From assembly GCA_965116055.1 (NCBI GenBank), contig OZ220466.1:868001-932000 (forward strand): DNA of 64,000 bases, given 5' to 3'. This DNA is from Bin55 sp965116055. GTDB lineage: Bacteria > Pseudomonadota > Gammaproteobacteria > Pseudomonadales > Azotimanducaceae. The first letter of the stretch is position 1. Each line of letters starts with the position of its first letter. The position numbers and the translations under genes were made by a program. The notes beneath the pieces are model-generated. The model was not told where the DNA came from and did not search any database. It worked only from the letters and a program-made list of their open reading frames with translations. This document shows, piece after piece, positions 53,304 to 63,395 of this stretch.

Positions 53304-53809
53304 GTTGCGATGTTGTACGCAATTTCATGCGAAGTTGCGTACGAATCGGTGTTGAAAGTGGCATCTGCCAAATCCGCGTAGATCGGTTCGCGTTCTTGTG
53401 CCATACGCTTAAGGGATATGCTGGGATCGTCGTGTTGAAGCAATGGGCGCGATTTATCGAATTCGATGCGCGACAGGATTTTGTTGATTGATACGACTAG
53501 ATAGACAACGAAACCTCGTGTCGATAGCCGTTCGCGCGTCATAGGGTGCAAGATAGCACCGCCGCCAGTGGCGAGCACGATGCGCTTCATTTGGGACAGC
53601 TCGTCAATTACCGACGCTTCGCGCCGGCGAAAATGCTTCTCGCCTTCAAACTCGAAGATCCATGAAATCGAGACACCGGCGCGCTCTTCAAGAACCCTAT
53701 CCGAGTCGAAGAAAGGGAACCCAAGTAAGGCTGCTAGATCTTTGCCAATGGTTGTCTTGCCTGATGCCGTCATCCCGACGAGGAAAATGCTATGTGTGAA
53801 CATCGGCAA
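53276..53809 (-). CDS. aroK: Shikimate kinase
   Basis: This P-loop kinase phosphorylates shikimate. The 177-residue protein has Walker A VGMTASGKTTIGKDLA near 11-26, the substrate Asp in FFDSDR, RREASVI with an arginine clamp, TGGGAIL and a lid arginine in SRPLLQ. It precedes aroB in an aroKB unit and is divergent from the penicillin-binding protein gene. pilMNOPQ, which often lie between these two in this group, are absent; 290 gene-free bases remain instead. Confidence 0.95.
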   Translation of the reverse strand: MPMFTHSIFLVGMTASGKTTIGKDLAALLGFPFFDSDRVLEERAGVSISWIFEFEGEKHFRRREASVIDELSQMKRIVLATGGGAILHPMTRERLSTRGFVVYLVVSINKILSRIEFDKSRPLLQHDDPSISLKRMAQEREPIYADLADATFNTDSYATSHEIAYNIATWYRTTTKR

Positions 53810-54099
53810 TCGTCGGTGCAGCAGATACTATCTTTAGGATTGTCACACGATGAGGTCAAATAAGTGTTTATTATCGGAATCTCCAGACGTTAGCACATGT
53901 CGGCTGGCAAAGGCATGAAGTGGTTTGATCTGAATTGCGCAGACTGGTCGCATGAGACGTTAATACGACTCTCTTGTGAACGAACCCACGAACTTTACGC
54001 GGCGATTCATGTCGCAACAAGGGGGATAAGCGTTCGGCGCATTGGTCGTCCATCGCAACGTGACTTTATGGCGGTTGCTTAGTCTCGCTTGATATAGAC

Positions 54100-56553
54100 G
54101 TGTTTAACTTTTCCAAGCTCGGACATGCTTTTCGCGATGGTTCTGGCTTGCGATGGCACTTGATTTGGCGGGTTTTAGGCTGGCTCGTTGCTACTCAAAT
54201 CTGCGTGTTCGCAATCAATCTCTCTGCGCTATTTCTGTATCTTGACCCCCAATTGCCTGATGCCGATTCATACCGGCACTATCGTTATGAGACGCCGTTG
54301 CGCATCCTAACCCACGACGGCAAACTAATCGCAGAATTTGGCGAGCGACGCCTGATGCCAATCGCATTGAAAGACGCTCCGGAAGCCTATTTACAAGGTG
54401 TGATAGCGACGGAAGACAAGCGGTTTTACGACCATAGTGGCATTGATTGGATTTCGTTGACCAACGATATGGTGGAGTTAATTTTCAACCCGGAAATCGT
54501 ACGCGGTGCGTCCACGATCACGATGCAGTTGCCTCGAAATGTCGCGGATCTCTCGCGCGATAAAACCGTCATTCGCAAGGTCAAGGAAATGCTTCTAGCC
54601 CTTAAGATCGAACGGGAATTAACGAAAGACGAGATTCTTGAGCTGTATATCAACGTTGTGCCGTTTGGGAAGCGCGCATATGGCGTTAAAGCCGCGGCAT
54701 ATACGTACTACAACAAACCGCCACACGAATTGACGCTTCCGCAATTAGCGATGTTAGCTGGCATTCCGAAGAGACCGGAAGCTGGCAATCCAATTAACGG
54801 TCCCGCGTGGGCTATTGATCGACGCAATTTAGTGTTACGGCGCATGCGGGATGCCGGCGTCATCGCACTCGACGAATACAAAGAAGCCGTTGCAACCCCC
54901 ATTACCGCAGAAGTATTTATCCGACAGCTTGACTTGCATGCACCGTATCCAGCTGAGATCGCTCGCAAAGAGTTGCGGCAGTTATTCGGGGACGATATCT
55001 ACACGGGTTTTTCGATCTACACATCCATTGACCTGGCTCAACAGGCCGCTGCACAGCGTGCGGTGCGCAGCGAGCTTGAGGCATACGATCGAACATACGG
55101 CTACCGAGGCCCGGAAGGCTACATAGATCCTGCGTTGGATCGCGTGGCGACACTTGACGCATTGGCAGAGCATCTGACGATTTACGATATGGAGCCTGTC
55201 GTCGTTACGCACCTGAAAGATCGTTCCGCGCAGGTTCTCCGCCTTGACGGTAGTTCCGCATGGATCAATTGGTCTGGACTCTCTTGGGCAAGAAAAGCGC
55301 TATCCGATGCCTATGTTGGCGAGCGGCCGAATGTTGCAAGTGATATCTTGAAGGTCGGCGATATCGTGCGATCTCGGCAGCGAGACGATAAGTGGGAACT
55401 AACTCAGATTCCTGCAGTATCGGGTGCGTTGGTCGCAGTCGACCCCAATACGGGTGGCGTCAGCGCACTAGTTGGCGGTTACAGCTTTGAAGTCAATCAG
55501 TACAACCATGCCACGCAAGCTCGTCGACAACCAGGATCGGGTTTTAAACCATTCGTGTACTCGGCCGCACTGCATCATGGCGTGACTGCATCAAGTGTAT
55601 TTCTAGACGGTCCTTTAGTTTTCGAAGACTCTTCTCTAGAAGAAGGGTTGTACCGACCGAAAAACGACGGTGGAACCTACCGGGGTCCGATGCGATTACG
55701 CGAAGCGCTGTTTCGCTCAATCAATCTCGTATCAATTCGTGTACTCACAAGCGTGGGTGGTGATAAAGTCATTGACTATCTGCCCCGATTTGGGTTCGAC
55801 ACTGCGCACATGCCGAACAATACTCAGGTCGCGATCGGTGGAGGCAATCTGGCGTACAGCCCACTTGAGATGGCAACGGCCTACAGCGTGTTTGCAAACG
55901 GTGGTTACAAAATACAACCCCACTTGATTGAGAAAGTCATTGGGCGCGACGGTTCTGTCATTTACGAACCTAGGTATCCGGTTGTCTGCGCGGCGTGCGA
56001 GGAAGCGGCAGGTCTTCAAGCGGCAGTTGATACAGATGTGGAGATGGGCGGACCGACGCAATTATTCGCGCCTAGAGTCATTGACCCGCGAAACGCGTTT
56101 CTAATGAACTCAATGCTCCGCGACGTGGTAAAAAAGGGTACCGGGAAGCGGGCAACCGAACTCAATCGCAATGATTTAGCCGGAAAAACAGGGACGACCG
56201 ACGAAGCCTTGGACACCTGGTTTAACGGTTTCCATCCTGAGCTAGTAGCTACCGTTTGGGTCGGTTTTCCTCAACAGCAGTCGTTGGGCCAGTACGAGTT
56301 CGGATCGACGCGACCTTTGTCCATCTGGATTGACTTTATGTCGCGAGCGCTCAAGGATATGCCGGAGAGACCGTTGAGGCAACCCAACGGCATCGTTCGT
56401 GTGCGGATTGATCCTGATACGGGGCAGCTCTCATCGCATGATAAAGCGAATTCGATATTTGAGTACTTTCGAGATGAATACTCGCCAGCTGCACATGGTG
56501 CTGGTCGGCGCATTCGAGTTATAGAAGGCGTTGCGCCAGAAGAAGTGTTCTAA
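54100..56553 (+). CDS. mrcA: Class A penicillin-binding protein (PBP1A type)
   Basis: This bifunctional peptidoglycan synthase has a short cytoplasmic start, a membrane helix (about 26-50) and a glycosyltransferase GT51 domain (about 75-250). The GT51 domain has the catalytic Glu in ATEDKRFYDHSGID and the later ELYINVVPFGKRAYG. An OB-like insert follows, then a transpeptidase domain with SGFK (SxxK), FRSIN (SxN) and KTGTT (KTG). The 817-residue length is near that of PBP1A. GTG 54100 is the start, giving MFNFSKLGHAF. It sits beside aroK as in E. coli and Pseudomonas. Confidence 0.95.
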   Translation: MFNFSKLGHAFRDGSGLRWHLIWRVLGWLVATQICVFAINLSALFLYLDPQLPDADSYRHYRYETPLRILTHDGKLIAEFGERRLMPIALKDAPEAYLQGVIATEDKRFYDHSGIDWISLTNDMVELIFNPEIVRGASTITMQLPRNVADLSRDKTVIRKVKEMLLALKIERELTKDEILELYINVVPFGKRAYGVKAAAYTYYNKPPHELTLPQLAMLAGIPKRPEAGNPINGPAWAIDRRNLVLRRMRDAGVIALDEYKEAVATPITAEVFIRQLDLHAPYPAEIARKELRQLFGDDIYTGFSIYTSIDLAQQAAAQRAVRSELEAYDRTYGYRGPEGYIDPALDRVATLDALAEHLTIYDMEPVVVTHLKDRSAQVLRLDGSSAWINWSGLSWARKALSDAYVGERPNVASDILKVGDIVRSRQRDDKWELTQIPAVSGALVAVDPNTGGVSALVGGYSFEVNQYNHATQARRQPGSGFKPFVYSAALHHGVTASSVFLDGPLVFEDSSLEEGLYRPKNDGGTYRGPMRLREALFRSINLVSIRVLTSVGGDKVIDYLPRFGFDTAHMPNNTQVAIGGGNLAYSPLEMATAYSVFANGGYKIQPHLIEKVIGRDGSVIYEPRYPVVCAACEEAAGLQAAVDTDVEMGGPTQLFAPRVIDPRNAFLMNSMLRDVVKKGTGKRATELNRNDLAGKTGTTDEALDTWFNGFHPELVATVWVGFPQQQSLGQYEFGSTRPLSIWIDFMSRALKDMPERPLRQPNGIVRVRIDPDTGQLSSHDKANSIFEYFRDEYSPAAHGAGRRIRVIEGVAPEEVF

Positions 56554-56641
56554 ACAATCTTGCTACACGTTGAGTCGAGTAGTCGGCGATTGCTCAAGCT
56601 AGATGTTGTCGGTGGGATTCTGTTTCCTCAAGGTCGCACGC

Positions 56642-58048
56642 TTACTGGACGATTTTGATGTAATCGCCGGCGCGCGGTTCGCCGCTGGGGTAGTCGCCGT
56701 TCATTAGGCGCAAGGTTTGCACTGCATTGCTTCGTATCGGAGATGTGCTAGCGAGTTTTTCGTAAGTTGTACCAGGATCTGCCACGATTACTTTAATTCT
56801 TACTGATGTGTCTTGTTGAATATCGGATGGGCGCATGTCTCGAATGCCAGCTAATATGCTCAAGAAATCCGCTCGGAACTGCTCCTTAGAACCTTTCGGT
56901 CCTAATTCGCCTCGGACGGAATACACATCCTGGCCGAGCTTAACGATACCTAGCAAACTAAAGCGCTTCTTGTCCGCCAGTTGTAATTCGGTCATGTATG
57001 CCTCGCGCCCGGTCGACAGCTTCACAGTCTGTTCATTCTTGAGTTCTGTACGTTTGAGTGTTTCCCGCACAAAGTCTTTTGGCACGATTTCGTGGTCGGG
57101 TGAGTGGCGAGTAACTGCCGCCCACGCAATGTCTGAGCCACCTTTCGCTTCGCCAGTTACTCTTTGTTGGTTATATCGCACGAACCACGAGACTGGAAAC
57201 TCAATAACTACACGGGCTGTTTTGTCGAAAAACACATGCTGCGAGAGCATACCCACTGTGGCTTCACTGCCAAATTTCAATCCGTCCATGAGTTTCCAGA
57301 AGTCGTCTATGGGTTCAACTACATCTTCCGGTAGTAGCTGAAGCGCATAGCTAACAATGTCGTGCAGGCGCTTGTCGTTTTGAGGATGTGTGGCGAATAA
57401 TCCGTGATAGGTTGTCGGTTGGCCGCGAACTTCCTTAGCGTAAAGCGACTGATCCTTTAATACCTGAAGCGCTTCGATGATAGCGAGGGGGTTGTAGCCA
57501 GCCCTAGCAACAATTTCCGCGCTAATCTGGTCCGCCTCAAGTTCCATTTCGCGGCCGTACCCCGCAATGATCGTGCGAGCGGTTGCATTGGATACCTGCA
57601 TCATTTCACTGCGCCCAGTCATCAACATGGCCGCAATGCCTGCCGTTTTGCCCAGGAGGTCAGTATTGCGCTGTTTCCTACCGTGCTCTGCTACCACATG
57701 ACCGATTTCATGAGCTATGACTGCTGCAAGTTGATCCTCCGATTCAAGAAATAGAAGCAGACCTCGGTTGACGAAGATGTATGCGTCAGGCGTTGCAAAT
57801 GCATTGACTGCAGGGCTATCCACAACGAAAAAGTGGTACTTTCGCTTGGCCTTGTCCGTATAGCGCAGCAGATTGTTACCTATGCGTTCGACATATTCCT
57901 GCCAGCCATCCTCTTCGTAGAAGCCACCTGAATCCCGCAGCTCGTTGTAGAGTTTTGTGCCGGTGCCAGCTAGCGCGTAAATGCTGGCTGATAGAAAAGC
58001 AAGTGTGATTAACGATTTGAGGGTAAGAGAAAATGTAGATTTTTGCAT
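56642..58048 (-). CDS. Periplasmic M48-family metalloprotease with LysM-like tail
   Basis: This 468-residue exported zinc protease has a signal sequence (about 8-27) and the zinc motif HEIGH at 113-117, followed by the third ligand Glu in ELEAD near 173-177 and a GYNPLAI family segment. Helical regions of the YfgC/BepA type follow; a C-terminal domain (about 425-468) resembles LysM (DYPSGEPRAGDYIKIV). Such proteases control outer-membrane proteins and peptidoglycan crosslinks. It converges with the PBP gene. Confidence 0.85.
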   Translation of the reverse strand: MQKSTFSLTLKSLITLAFLSASIYALAGTGTKLYNELRDSGGFYEEDGWQEYVERIGNNLLRYTDKAKRKYHFFVVDSPAVNAFATPDAYIFVNRGLLLFLESEDQLAAVIAHEIGHVVAEHGRKQRNTDLLGKTAGIAAMLMTGRSEMMQVSNATARTIIAGYGREMELEADQISAEIVARAGYNPLAIIEALQVLKDQSLYAKEVRGQPTTYHGLFATHPQNDKRLHDIVSYALQLLPEDVVEPIDDFWKLMDGLKFGSEATVGMLSQHVFFDKTARVVIEFPVSWFVRYNQQRVTGEAKGGSDIAWAAVTRHSPDHEIVPKDFVRETLKRTELKNEQTVKLSTGREAYMTELQLADKKRFSLLGIVKLGQDVYSVRGELGPKGSKEQFRADFLSILAGIRDMRPSDIQQDTSVRIKVIVADPGTTYEKLASTSPIRSNAVQTLRLMNGDYPSGEPRAGDYIKIVQ

Positions 58049-59524
58049 AGGTGGTATATCGTAGCGTTGTTTTTGCCTACGAGTTAGACAGACCTAGGAT
58101 TCAATTATCGTTCGACTGCAGGTACTCCCCACAAGAATAGAAAGCTTATGTAGTAGGGATTTAAGATGTCATAATTTCAATGTTCGCGGAGTTCGACATT
58201 CAAATATAGCCCTTGTTAGTGTGGGTTGTTATTGGATAGTCGGTACGGCCAAGCAGGCCCAAGAGGTCACAACGACTACCCACGCGCCCTCACGGAAAAA
58301 GCTTAAGCGGCTTCGTTGAGAGTTTCGCCGGATGAAGTATGCAACTGCAAGCGGTGCATTGCCTATAAGATCAAGGGCGCCAGATGACAGCATTGGATTG
58401 ACCTCACGCCTATACCAGAGCCTGAGCATGTGTTTCTTGGGAATTATTGAGTCGGTTACCTGGAAAACACCGTTAGAAGATTATCCTAAATGCTGTGACT
58501 TAGTGCATGCACGATATTGGCTCGTATGCGTGCTTATTCATGTGTTTTTGATACCAAGAAACCACCTAGGAGCCTGCACCGCAAGACGATTTGGTATTCA
58601 ATCAATATAATATGGCGCATTAGTTCTTGGCCAACGCGCGCATGCCGACGGCCCTCAAGGGTATCTGTGCAAAATTATGTTCGGATACTTCCTCGAACTG
58701 ATCCTTGACGCGGCTCATTGGGAAAGTGCGGCCGGGTTCGCCCGCCTGCTGGTAGGCGAGGAGCTGACGCCTTCCAGCAAAAAGAAGGCATCGCTGTTAC
58801 GAGCTCCTGCCAAGTACTACCTTGAGTGCGATAGAAATCTTCATCGCTGTAGACCTTTGACATCTACATGAGGAGCAGCCTAGTGTCGCATTTCAGGAGG
58901 GTTCCAGGTGACGCCATCACCATGTGCGTGTCATGGCATGGTTTGATTCTGTGAACACTGACAGGGCCGTCATGGAAATCGCGCTTTCGAGTGCTTTCGT
59001 GCCATGCTCTGGACAGCTACCAGTAGCGTGTCTTGGGAGAACATGTCCTGACGCTTGAGCCAACAACATTGTTAGGAACTGTGTCGGCCTATCTATCGCC
59101 CGAGGCCTCAACATGCGGAACTCGAATATTTCGTCGCGCTACCGCGCAACGACGGCGTCAACTGCGTGTTCCCTGAAGACCCCATCACATTGAACCACTC
59201 TACAAATTTTGGCACGGCATTCAGAAGAGGCGGAGTGCCACAATGCATCTGCCGACACGCTGGATTCTCAAGTCTTGGGGCGCAGATCGTGCCAGAGGGG
59301 GAGCTCTTTTCTGGGTCAGATCAGGGCAGTCGGCTCTACAACCCGAAGGTGGAAGGTAGATAGCGTGAGTATACGCTCAACTATAGATTGGTTGTAAAAT
59401 TATGTATTCGAGCCTTGGGCAAGCTTTTTGTGATAGGAGCCAGGGCCGTGTAGCACACTCTCCAAGGCACGTATGTTGTGTGACTATGTGCTAGTGTGGG
59501 TCGTTGGAGGATGCGAGAAAAACC
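58049..59524. other. About 1.5 kb of accessory DNA with no supported gene
   Basis: Both strands contain only short open frames, none with a clear ribosome site or family resemblance. Several short frames on the plus strand near 58917-59363 sound protein-like in neighbouring frames (for example GAQIVPEGELFSGSDQGSRL near 59270), which could mean one or more frameshifted, decayed genes. The region lies beside the SDH module and is probably part of the same acquired patch. Confidence 0.5.
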
Positions 59525-59737
59525 ATGGCCAATTGGGTAGATCAGTTCCTGAAGATCCAGAAAGATGACTCGGCAATTGATGAGATCATGAAGGTCTACA
59601 TAGAAGCGGCGAAGGTTCACGAACAAGCCATTATTGCGATGGGGCAGCAACCTACAGCCGTACACTCTAAGGTGGCATCAACTAAGGTTGTGGTGAATTT
59701 GACCCCCGACCTCAGTTCCGAAGATGATCGCCAGTAA
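59525..59737 (+). CDS. Small partner protein of the SDH-type protease
   Basis: This 70-residue, mostly helical, acidic protein has no signal or membrane segment and no recognised domain (starts MANWVDQFLKIQ). Its TAA shares one base with the ATG of the downstream gene (TAATG), so it is co-translated with it. GGAGG lies 14 bases before the ATG, rather far; a TTG at 59504 is an alternative start. Its role may be to bind or guide the larger enzyme. Confidence 0.55.
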   Translation: MANWVDQFLKIQKDDSAIDEIMKVYIEAAKVHEQAIIAMGQQPTAVHSKVASTKVVVNLTPDLSSEDDRQ

Positions 59738-60732
59738 TGACAGAAGAAATTTCGCCCCTACCGGAAGAGTCGGGAGCTGCGGTGGACAATCAATACCCAG
59801 ACCCGCTTCCAAGATCATATGGGGAACTTCAAGCATTCCTCGAAAAAGAGGGGAACTTCAACCATTTTGCACTTCGTCTGACTGCCATTAAAAGAATTCA
59901 ATCGAAGACGAAAAGACCATTACTTTGCTACACAACTCAAACGTCAAATGTGGACCCAGGGGCTCCCGTTTCAATAGATGACGGAGACTTGGTGGGCTTT
60001 AGTGACTTGATTGATTCTGTTGATGGCACTGAGGCTGATGTCTTTGTCATTTCCAATGGTGGATCCGCAGAAGCCACTGAGCGAATTGTTCGACGCTTGC
60101 GGGGACAGTTTACCAAACTTCGATTTTTGGTTCCATCTAATGCCTACAGTGCCGCTACACTCATGTGTCTTGCCGGGGATGAAATCTGCATGCTTCCGGA
60201 AGGCACGTTGGGGCCGATTGATCCGCAGTTGAACGGAATTCCAGCCCGGGCAATTCTTCGGGGGTTTGAAAGATTGGAGAAACGATTGGCGGAGGAGGGG
60301 GCAAAGGCATTAACGGCGTATGTTCCGTTGCTACAAAAATACGATCTTCATCTACTCGAACAGTGTCGCAGCGCAAATGAACTATCGAAGGAACTGGCAC
60401 GATCTTGGTTGAAAAAGTATGCAATGTGTGAGTCTACTCCAGAGGCAATCAGCAAGGCTGTCGAATTTTTCTGCAACTGGGAACAGCACAAGAGTCATGG
60501 GAGAAGTATTGATGCCGAGACTGCCAAAGGAATTGGGATTCCTGCCACAATTTTGAGTGGTCCTTTAGCCGATTTGGTTCGAAGTCTGTATCACCAATAT
60601 ACGTTGCTTTTCGACAAAACCCCTTTTTGCAAGGTGTTCGAAAACTCAAATGGAATAGCGTGGGGGCGGCAGCACTTGAATATTTCTCTACCTATTCCCG
60701 GAAAGCTCCCACCCAATACTGACGTGACGTGA
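59737..60732 (+). CDS. SDH/SppA-like serine peptidase of the ClpP-crotonase fold
   Basis: This 331-residue cytoplasmic protein matches the family called serine dehydrogenase proteinase (SDH_sah). The oxyanion-type turn is FVISNGGSAEATERIVRRLR (about 106-125). The nucleophile region is NAYSAATLMCLAGDEI (about 136-151), with the serine at the start of its helix, and MLPEGTLGPIDPQLNG follows as in relatives. There is no signal peptide or membrane helix, unlike SppA. A C-terminal helical part (about 190-300) is typical of this family. Codons such as AGA and GGG are commoner here than in the flanking genes, suggesting transfer. The gene is coupled to the small upstream gene. Confidence 0.78.
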   Translation: MTEEISPLPEESGAAVDNQYPDPLPRSYGELQAFLEKEGNFNHFALRLTAIKRIQSKTKRPLLCYTTQTSNVDPGAPVSIDDGDLVGFSDLIDSVDGTEADVFVISNGGSAEATERIVRRLRGQFTKLRFLVPSNAYSAATLMCLAGDEICMLPEGTLGPIDPQLNGIPARAILRGFERLEKRLAEEGAKALTAYVPLLQKYDLHLLEQCRSANELSKELARSWLKKYAMCESTPEAISKAVEFFCNWEQHKSHGRSIDAETAKGIGIPATILSGPLADLVRSLYHQYTLLFDKTPFCKVFENSNGIAWGRQHLNISLPIPGKLPPNTDVT

Positions 60733-60843
60733 CTTCCTTTGCGACTAGGTAGCGATGGGACGGCATAACTGGTGGAAGCACTCAAGAGCCGATTCGACAC
60801 CGGTGATTGACGTTTGCCTCAGTTGAAAGCGCGGAAGATGGTT

Positions 60844-60855
60844 GGTACTAGTACC
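60844..60855. repeat. Perfect 12-bp palindrome
   Basis: GGTACTAGTACC is self-complementary and lies between the SDH gene and rpmE. It could be a regulator-binding site or the trace of an integration event. Single copy in the window as far as I saw. Confidence 0.4.
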
Positions 60856-60959
60856 GGATCGTATTGATCATGAGTCGGAGGTGTACGAATAACTGACAGG
60901 GACACCCACAAGATGGATTTCCGGACCGGGTTGGAAACAGCGTTGGAGATAGAATGGCT

Positions 60960-61172
60960 TTAATTTGATAAGCTCTTACCGTAGCGTTTTTGAAAGCGTT
61001 CGACCCGTCCAGCGCGGTCAACGATCTTCTGTTGACCGGTGTAGAACGGATGACACTTGGCACAAATGTCTATGTGAATGTCCCCTTTCAATGTAGAACG
61101 TGTTTCGAACGTATTACCGCAACTGCATGTCACTCGGATTAGATGGTATTCTGGGTGAATATTAGGTTTCAC
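60960..61172 (-). CDS. rpmE: 50S ribosomal protein L31, zinc type
   Basis: This 70-residue ribosomal protein begins (M)KPNIHPEYHLI, with the zinc ribbon CSCG (Cys16, Cys18) and the second pair in ICAKCHPFYTG (near 36-46). All four cysteine or zinc-ribbon positions are kept, so this is the zinc-containing L31. GTG 61172 is the start; an upstream ATG at 61187 would add five unrelated residues. Only 23 bp separate it from divergent priA, an arrangement shared with E. coli and Pseudomonas. Confidence 0.94.
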   Translation of the reverse strand: MKPNIHPEYHLIRVTCSCGNTFETRSTLKGDIHIDICAKCHPFYTGQQKIVDRAGRVERFQKRYGKSLSN

Positions 61173-61195
61173 GGTACATACACACAAAGTTTTGC

Positions 61196-63385
61196 ATGGG
61201 TAATTTTAACCGAGCAAACGCTGTGTTGCAGAGCAAAGACAGTCGCATAGTCAATGTCGTTGTACCGCGACGAGTATGGAACAGTTATGATTACGTCGTT
61301 CCGGACGGTATGCCAGTGCCGTCTGTCGGTTGCCGTGTCCGCGTGCCGCTGGGTTCCGGCCGAGCAGTCGGAATCGTTCTTGCTAATATCGAACAATCGG
61401 AACACCAACTTAGATCTATTGATCAAATCGTCGACGAGCAACCTCTCGTTTCAAGCGACATACTTGAGCTGGGATCGTGGTTATCCGAGTACTACCACCA
61501 CCCTCTAGGCTCGGTGTTCGAGACGATGCTCCCGTCGGATGCGCTCCGGGGAAAACCGGCGAAGATCGCACCGGAGCATGTTTGGAGCTTGGTTGACCCT
61601 GACGCTAACCCGAATCTCAAGGCCAATGCCAAGCGGCAGCGCCATGCATGGGAGACATTGCGCGAGCGGGGTAAGTTGCACGAGAGTGAATTGAAGATCT
61701 ATGGTCTTCAGCGTTCGATACTTGACAAACTTGAAACATATGGGATAGCGAGTAAGTCCGATGTCGAGTCGCACCTAAGTATCACGCCGAGTCCTATCGT
61801 GCCAACGCACGAACAGAGTCGCGCCATTGACACGATCAAGCAGAGTCTTGGTGAATTTCAAACATTTCTACTTGATGGCATCACAGGAAGCGGCAAAACT
61901 GAGGTGTATCTTCGGGTGATTGAGGAAGTTCTGCAACGAGGCGATCAAGCATTGGTGTTAGTGCCCGAGATTGCACTTACGCCGCAGATAACTTCGCGAT
62001 TTCAGGAGCGTTTCAGCCACATTGCCATCATGCACTCGATGATTTCGAACGCCAAACGTTTCGAGTCATGGGCTCAGACTGCGACGGGTGACATTCCCAT
62101 CCTCGTGGGCACCCGGTCTGCCATATTTACGCCGTTCAAACGTTTAGGCGTTATCGTGGTGGATGAGGAACACGATCACTCATACAAGCAGAATGAATCG
62201 TTGCGTTATTCAGCTCGCGATATCGCCGTTTTCCGCGCAAACGCATTAAAGATACCCTGCATACTAGGCAGTGCGACGCCATCCATGGAATCGACCTTTA
62301 ACGCACGCAAGAATCGTTATCGCCGCCTCAAATTATCCCGTCGTCCAGGTCATGCTAAATTACCTTCGTTTCACATCCAGGATATGCGTCACACTGAGGT
62401 GAAGGGTGGGATCTGCGCTCCGTTATTGCATCGGATCGGTGAACATCTGCGCCGCGATGGGCAAGTACTGGTACTCATCAACCGGCGTGGCCACTCAACC
62501 TACTACTTCTGCACCTCTTGCGGTTGGACAGCTGTTTGTTCCGATTGCGAAGTGAAGCTAACGTGGCACGACGTACCGACTCGGTTCTTGCAATGCCATG
62601 CATGTGGTCGTCGCTATCAACCAGTAACGCAATGTCCTGACTGCCACAAGGAAGACATCGGGATATCGGGTGTAGGTACGCAACAGGTAGAAGAGGTATT
62701 GACGAAAGCGTTTCCAGGTGTGCCGCACCATCGAATTGATAGCGACAGCATTCGGACAAACAAAGAGCTGACGCGGGTATTCAACCGCTTGCAAAACTCA
62801 CGCGAAGGGCTGTTAATTGGCACACAGATGTTAGCGAAGGGGCATCACTTCCCCAATATCACGCTCGTGGCGGTGATCGCCGCTGACCATGGTTTTTTAT
62901 CCACAGATTTTCGCGGACCTGAGAGAACCGCGCAGTTGATCGTGCAAGTTGCAGGGAGGGCGGGTAGAGCGGAAAAACCTGGCGAAGTTTGGATTCAATC
63001 CTTTGATCCGACTAATAAGGACTTGGTATCGTTAGTTAACGATGGGTATAGTGGGTTTACGGATACTGAGTTGCGTATACGGGAGGAAGCTCGCCTGCCA
63101 CCATTTCGATATATGGCGGTGATTCGTGCGGAAGGCGCGGACGAGCTCGCTGCGGAGGATTTTTGCGGTAAAGTTCTAGACAAGTTGAGAAACAGCGATG
63201 TGGTCGTACTGGGTCCAGCCATTGCGCCGATCAGCAGAGTTGCCAAACAATATCGCTTTCAAGGGATCATACTTGCCTCCAAGCGACAGCAATTGCACGC
63301 TGCATTAAGTACAGTTGAACGCATGCGTCCGTCGTCTCGTAAAACGCGCTGGTCAATTGATGTCGACCCTAGCGAAATGGCGTAA
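61196..63385 (+). CDS. priA: Primosomal protein N', replication restart helicase
   Basis: PriA reloads the replisome at stalled forks. The 729-residue protein has the N-terminal DNA-binding domain (about 15-110), Walker A DGITGSGKTEVYL, the DEEHD helicase box, and zinc-binding cysteines in CTSCGWTAVCSDC and CHACGRRYQPVTQCPDC. Helicase motifs with GTQMLAKGHHFPN and QVAGRAGRA follow. All eight cysteine zinc ligands are present. ATG 61196. Divergent from rpmE. Confidence 0.96.
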   Translation: MGNFNRANAVLQSKDSRIVNVVVPRRVWNSYDYVVPDGMPVPSVGCRVRVPLGSGRAVGIVLANIEQSEHQLRSIDQIVDEQPLVSSDILELGSWLSEYYHHPLGSVFETMLPSDALRGKPAKIAPEHVWSLVDPDANPNLKANAKRQRHAWETLRERGKLHESELKIYGLQRSILDKLETYGIASKSDVESHLSITPSPIVPTHEQSRAIDTIKQSLGEFQTFLLDGITGSGKTEVYLRVIEEVLQRGDQALVLVPEIALTPQITSRFQERFSHIAIMHSMISNAKRFESWAQTATGDIPILVGTRSAIFTPFKRLGVIVVDEEHDHSYKQNESLRYSARDIAVFRANALKIPCILGSATPSMESTFNARKNRYRRLKLSRRPGHAKLPSFHIQDMRHTEVKGGICAPLLHRIGEHLRRDGQVLVLINRRGHSTYYFCTSCGWTAVCSDCEVKLTWHDVPTRFLQCHACGRRYQPVTQCPDCHKEDIGISGVGTQQVEEVLTKAFPGVPHHRIDSDSIRTNKELTRVFNRLQNSREGLLIGTQMLAKGHHFPNITLVAVIAADHGFLSTDFRGPERTAQLIVQVAGRAGRAEKPGEVWIQSFDPTNKDLVSLVNDGYSGFTDTELRIREEARLPPFRYMAVIRAEGADELAAEDFCGKVLDKLRNSDVVVLGPAIAPISRVAKQYRFQGIILASKRQQLHAALSTVERMRPSSRKTRWSIDVDPSEMA

Positions 63386-63395
63386 GAGTCGTCAA

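Noticed and set aside
58675..58871. Pair of opposite short frames in the second accessory patch
   Set aside because: No ribosome site, no recognisable domain, and both strands open over the same bases; treated as non-coding or decayed.
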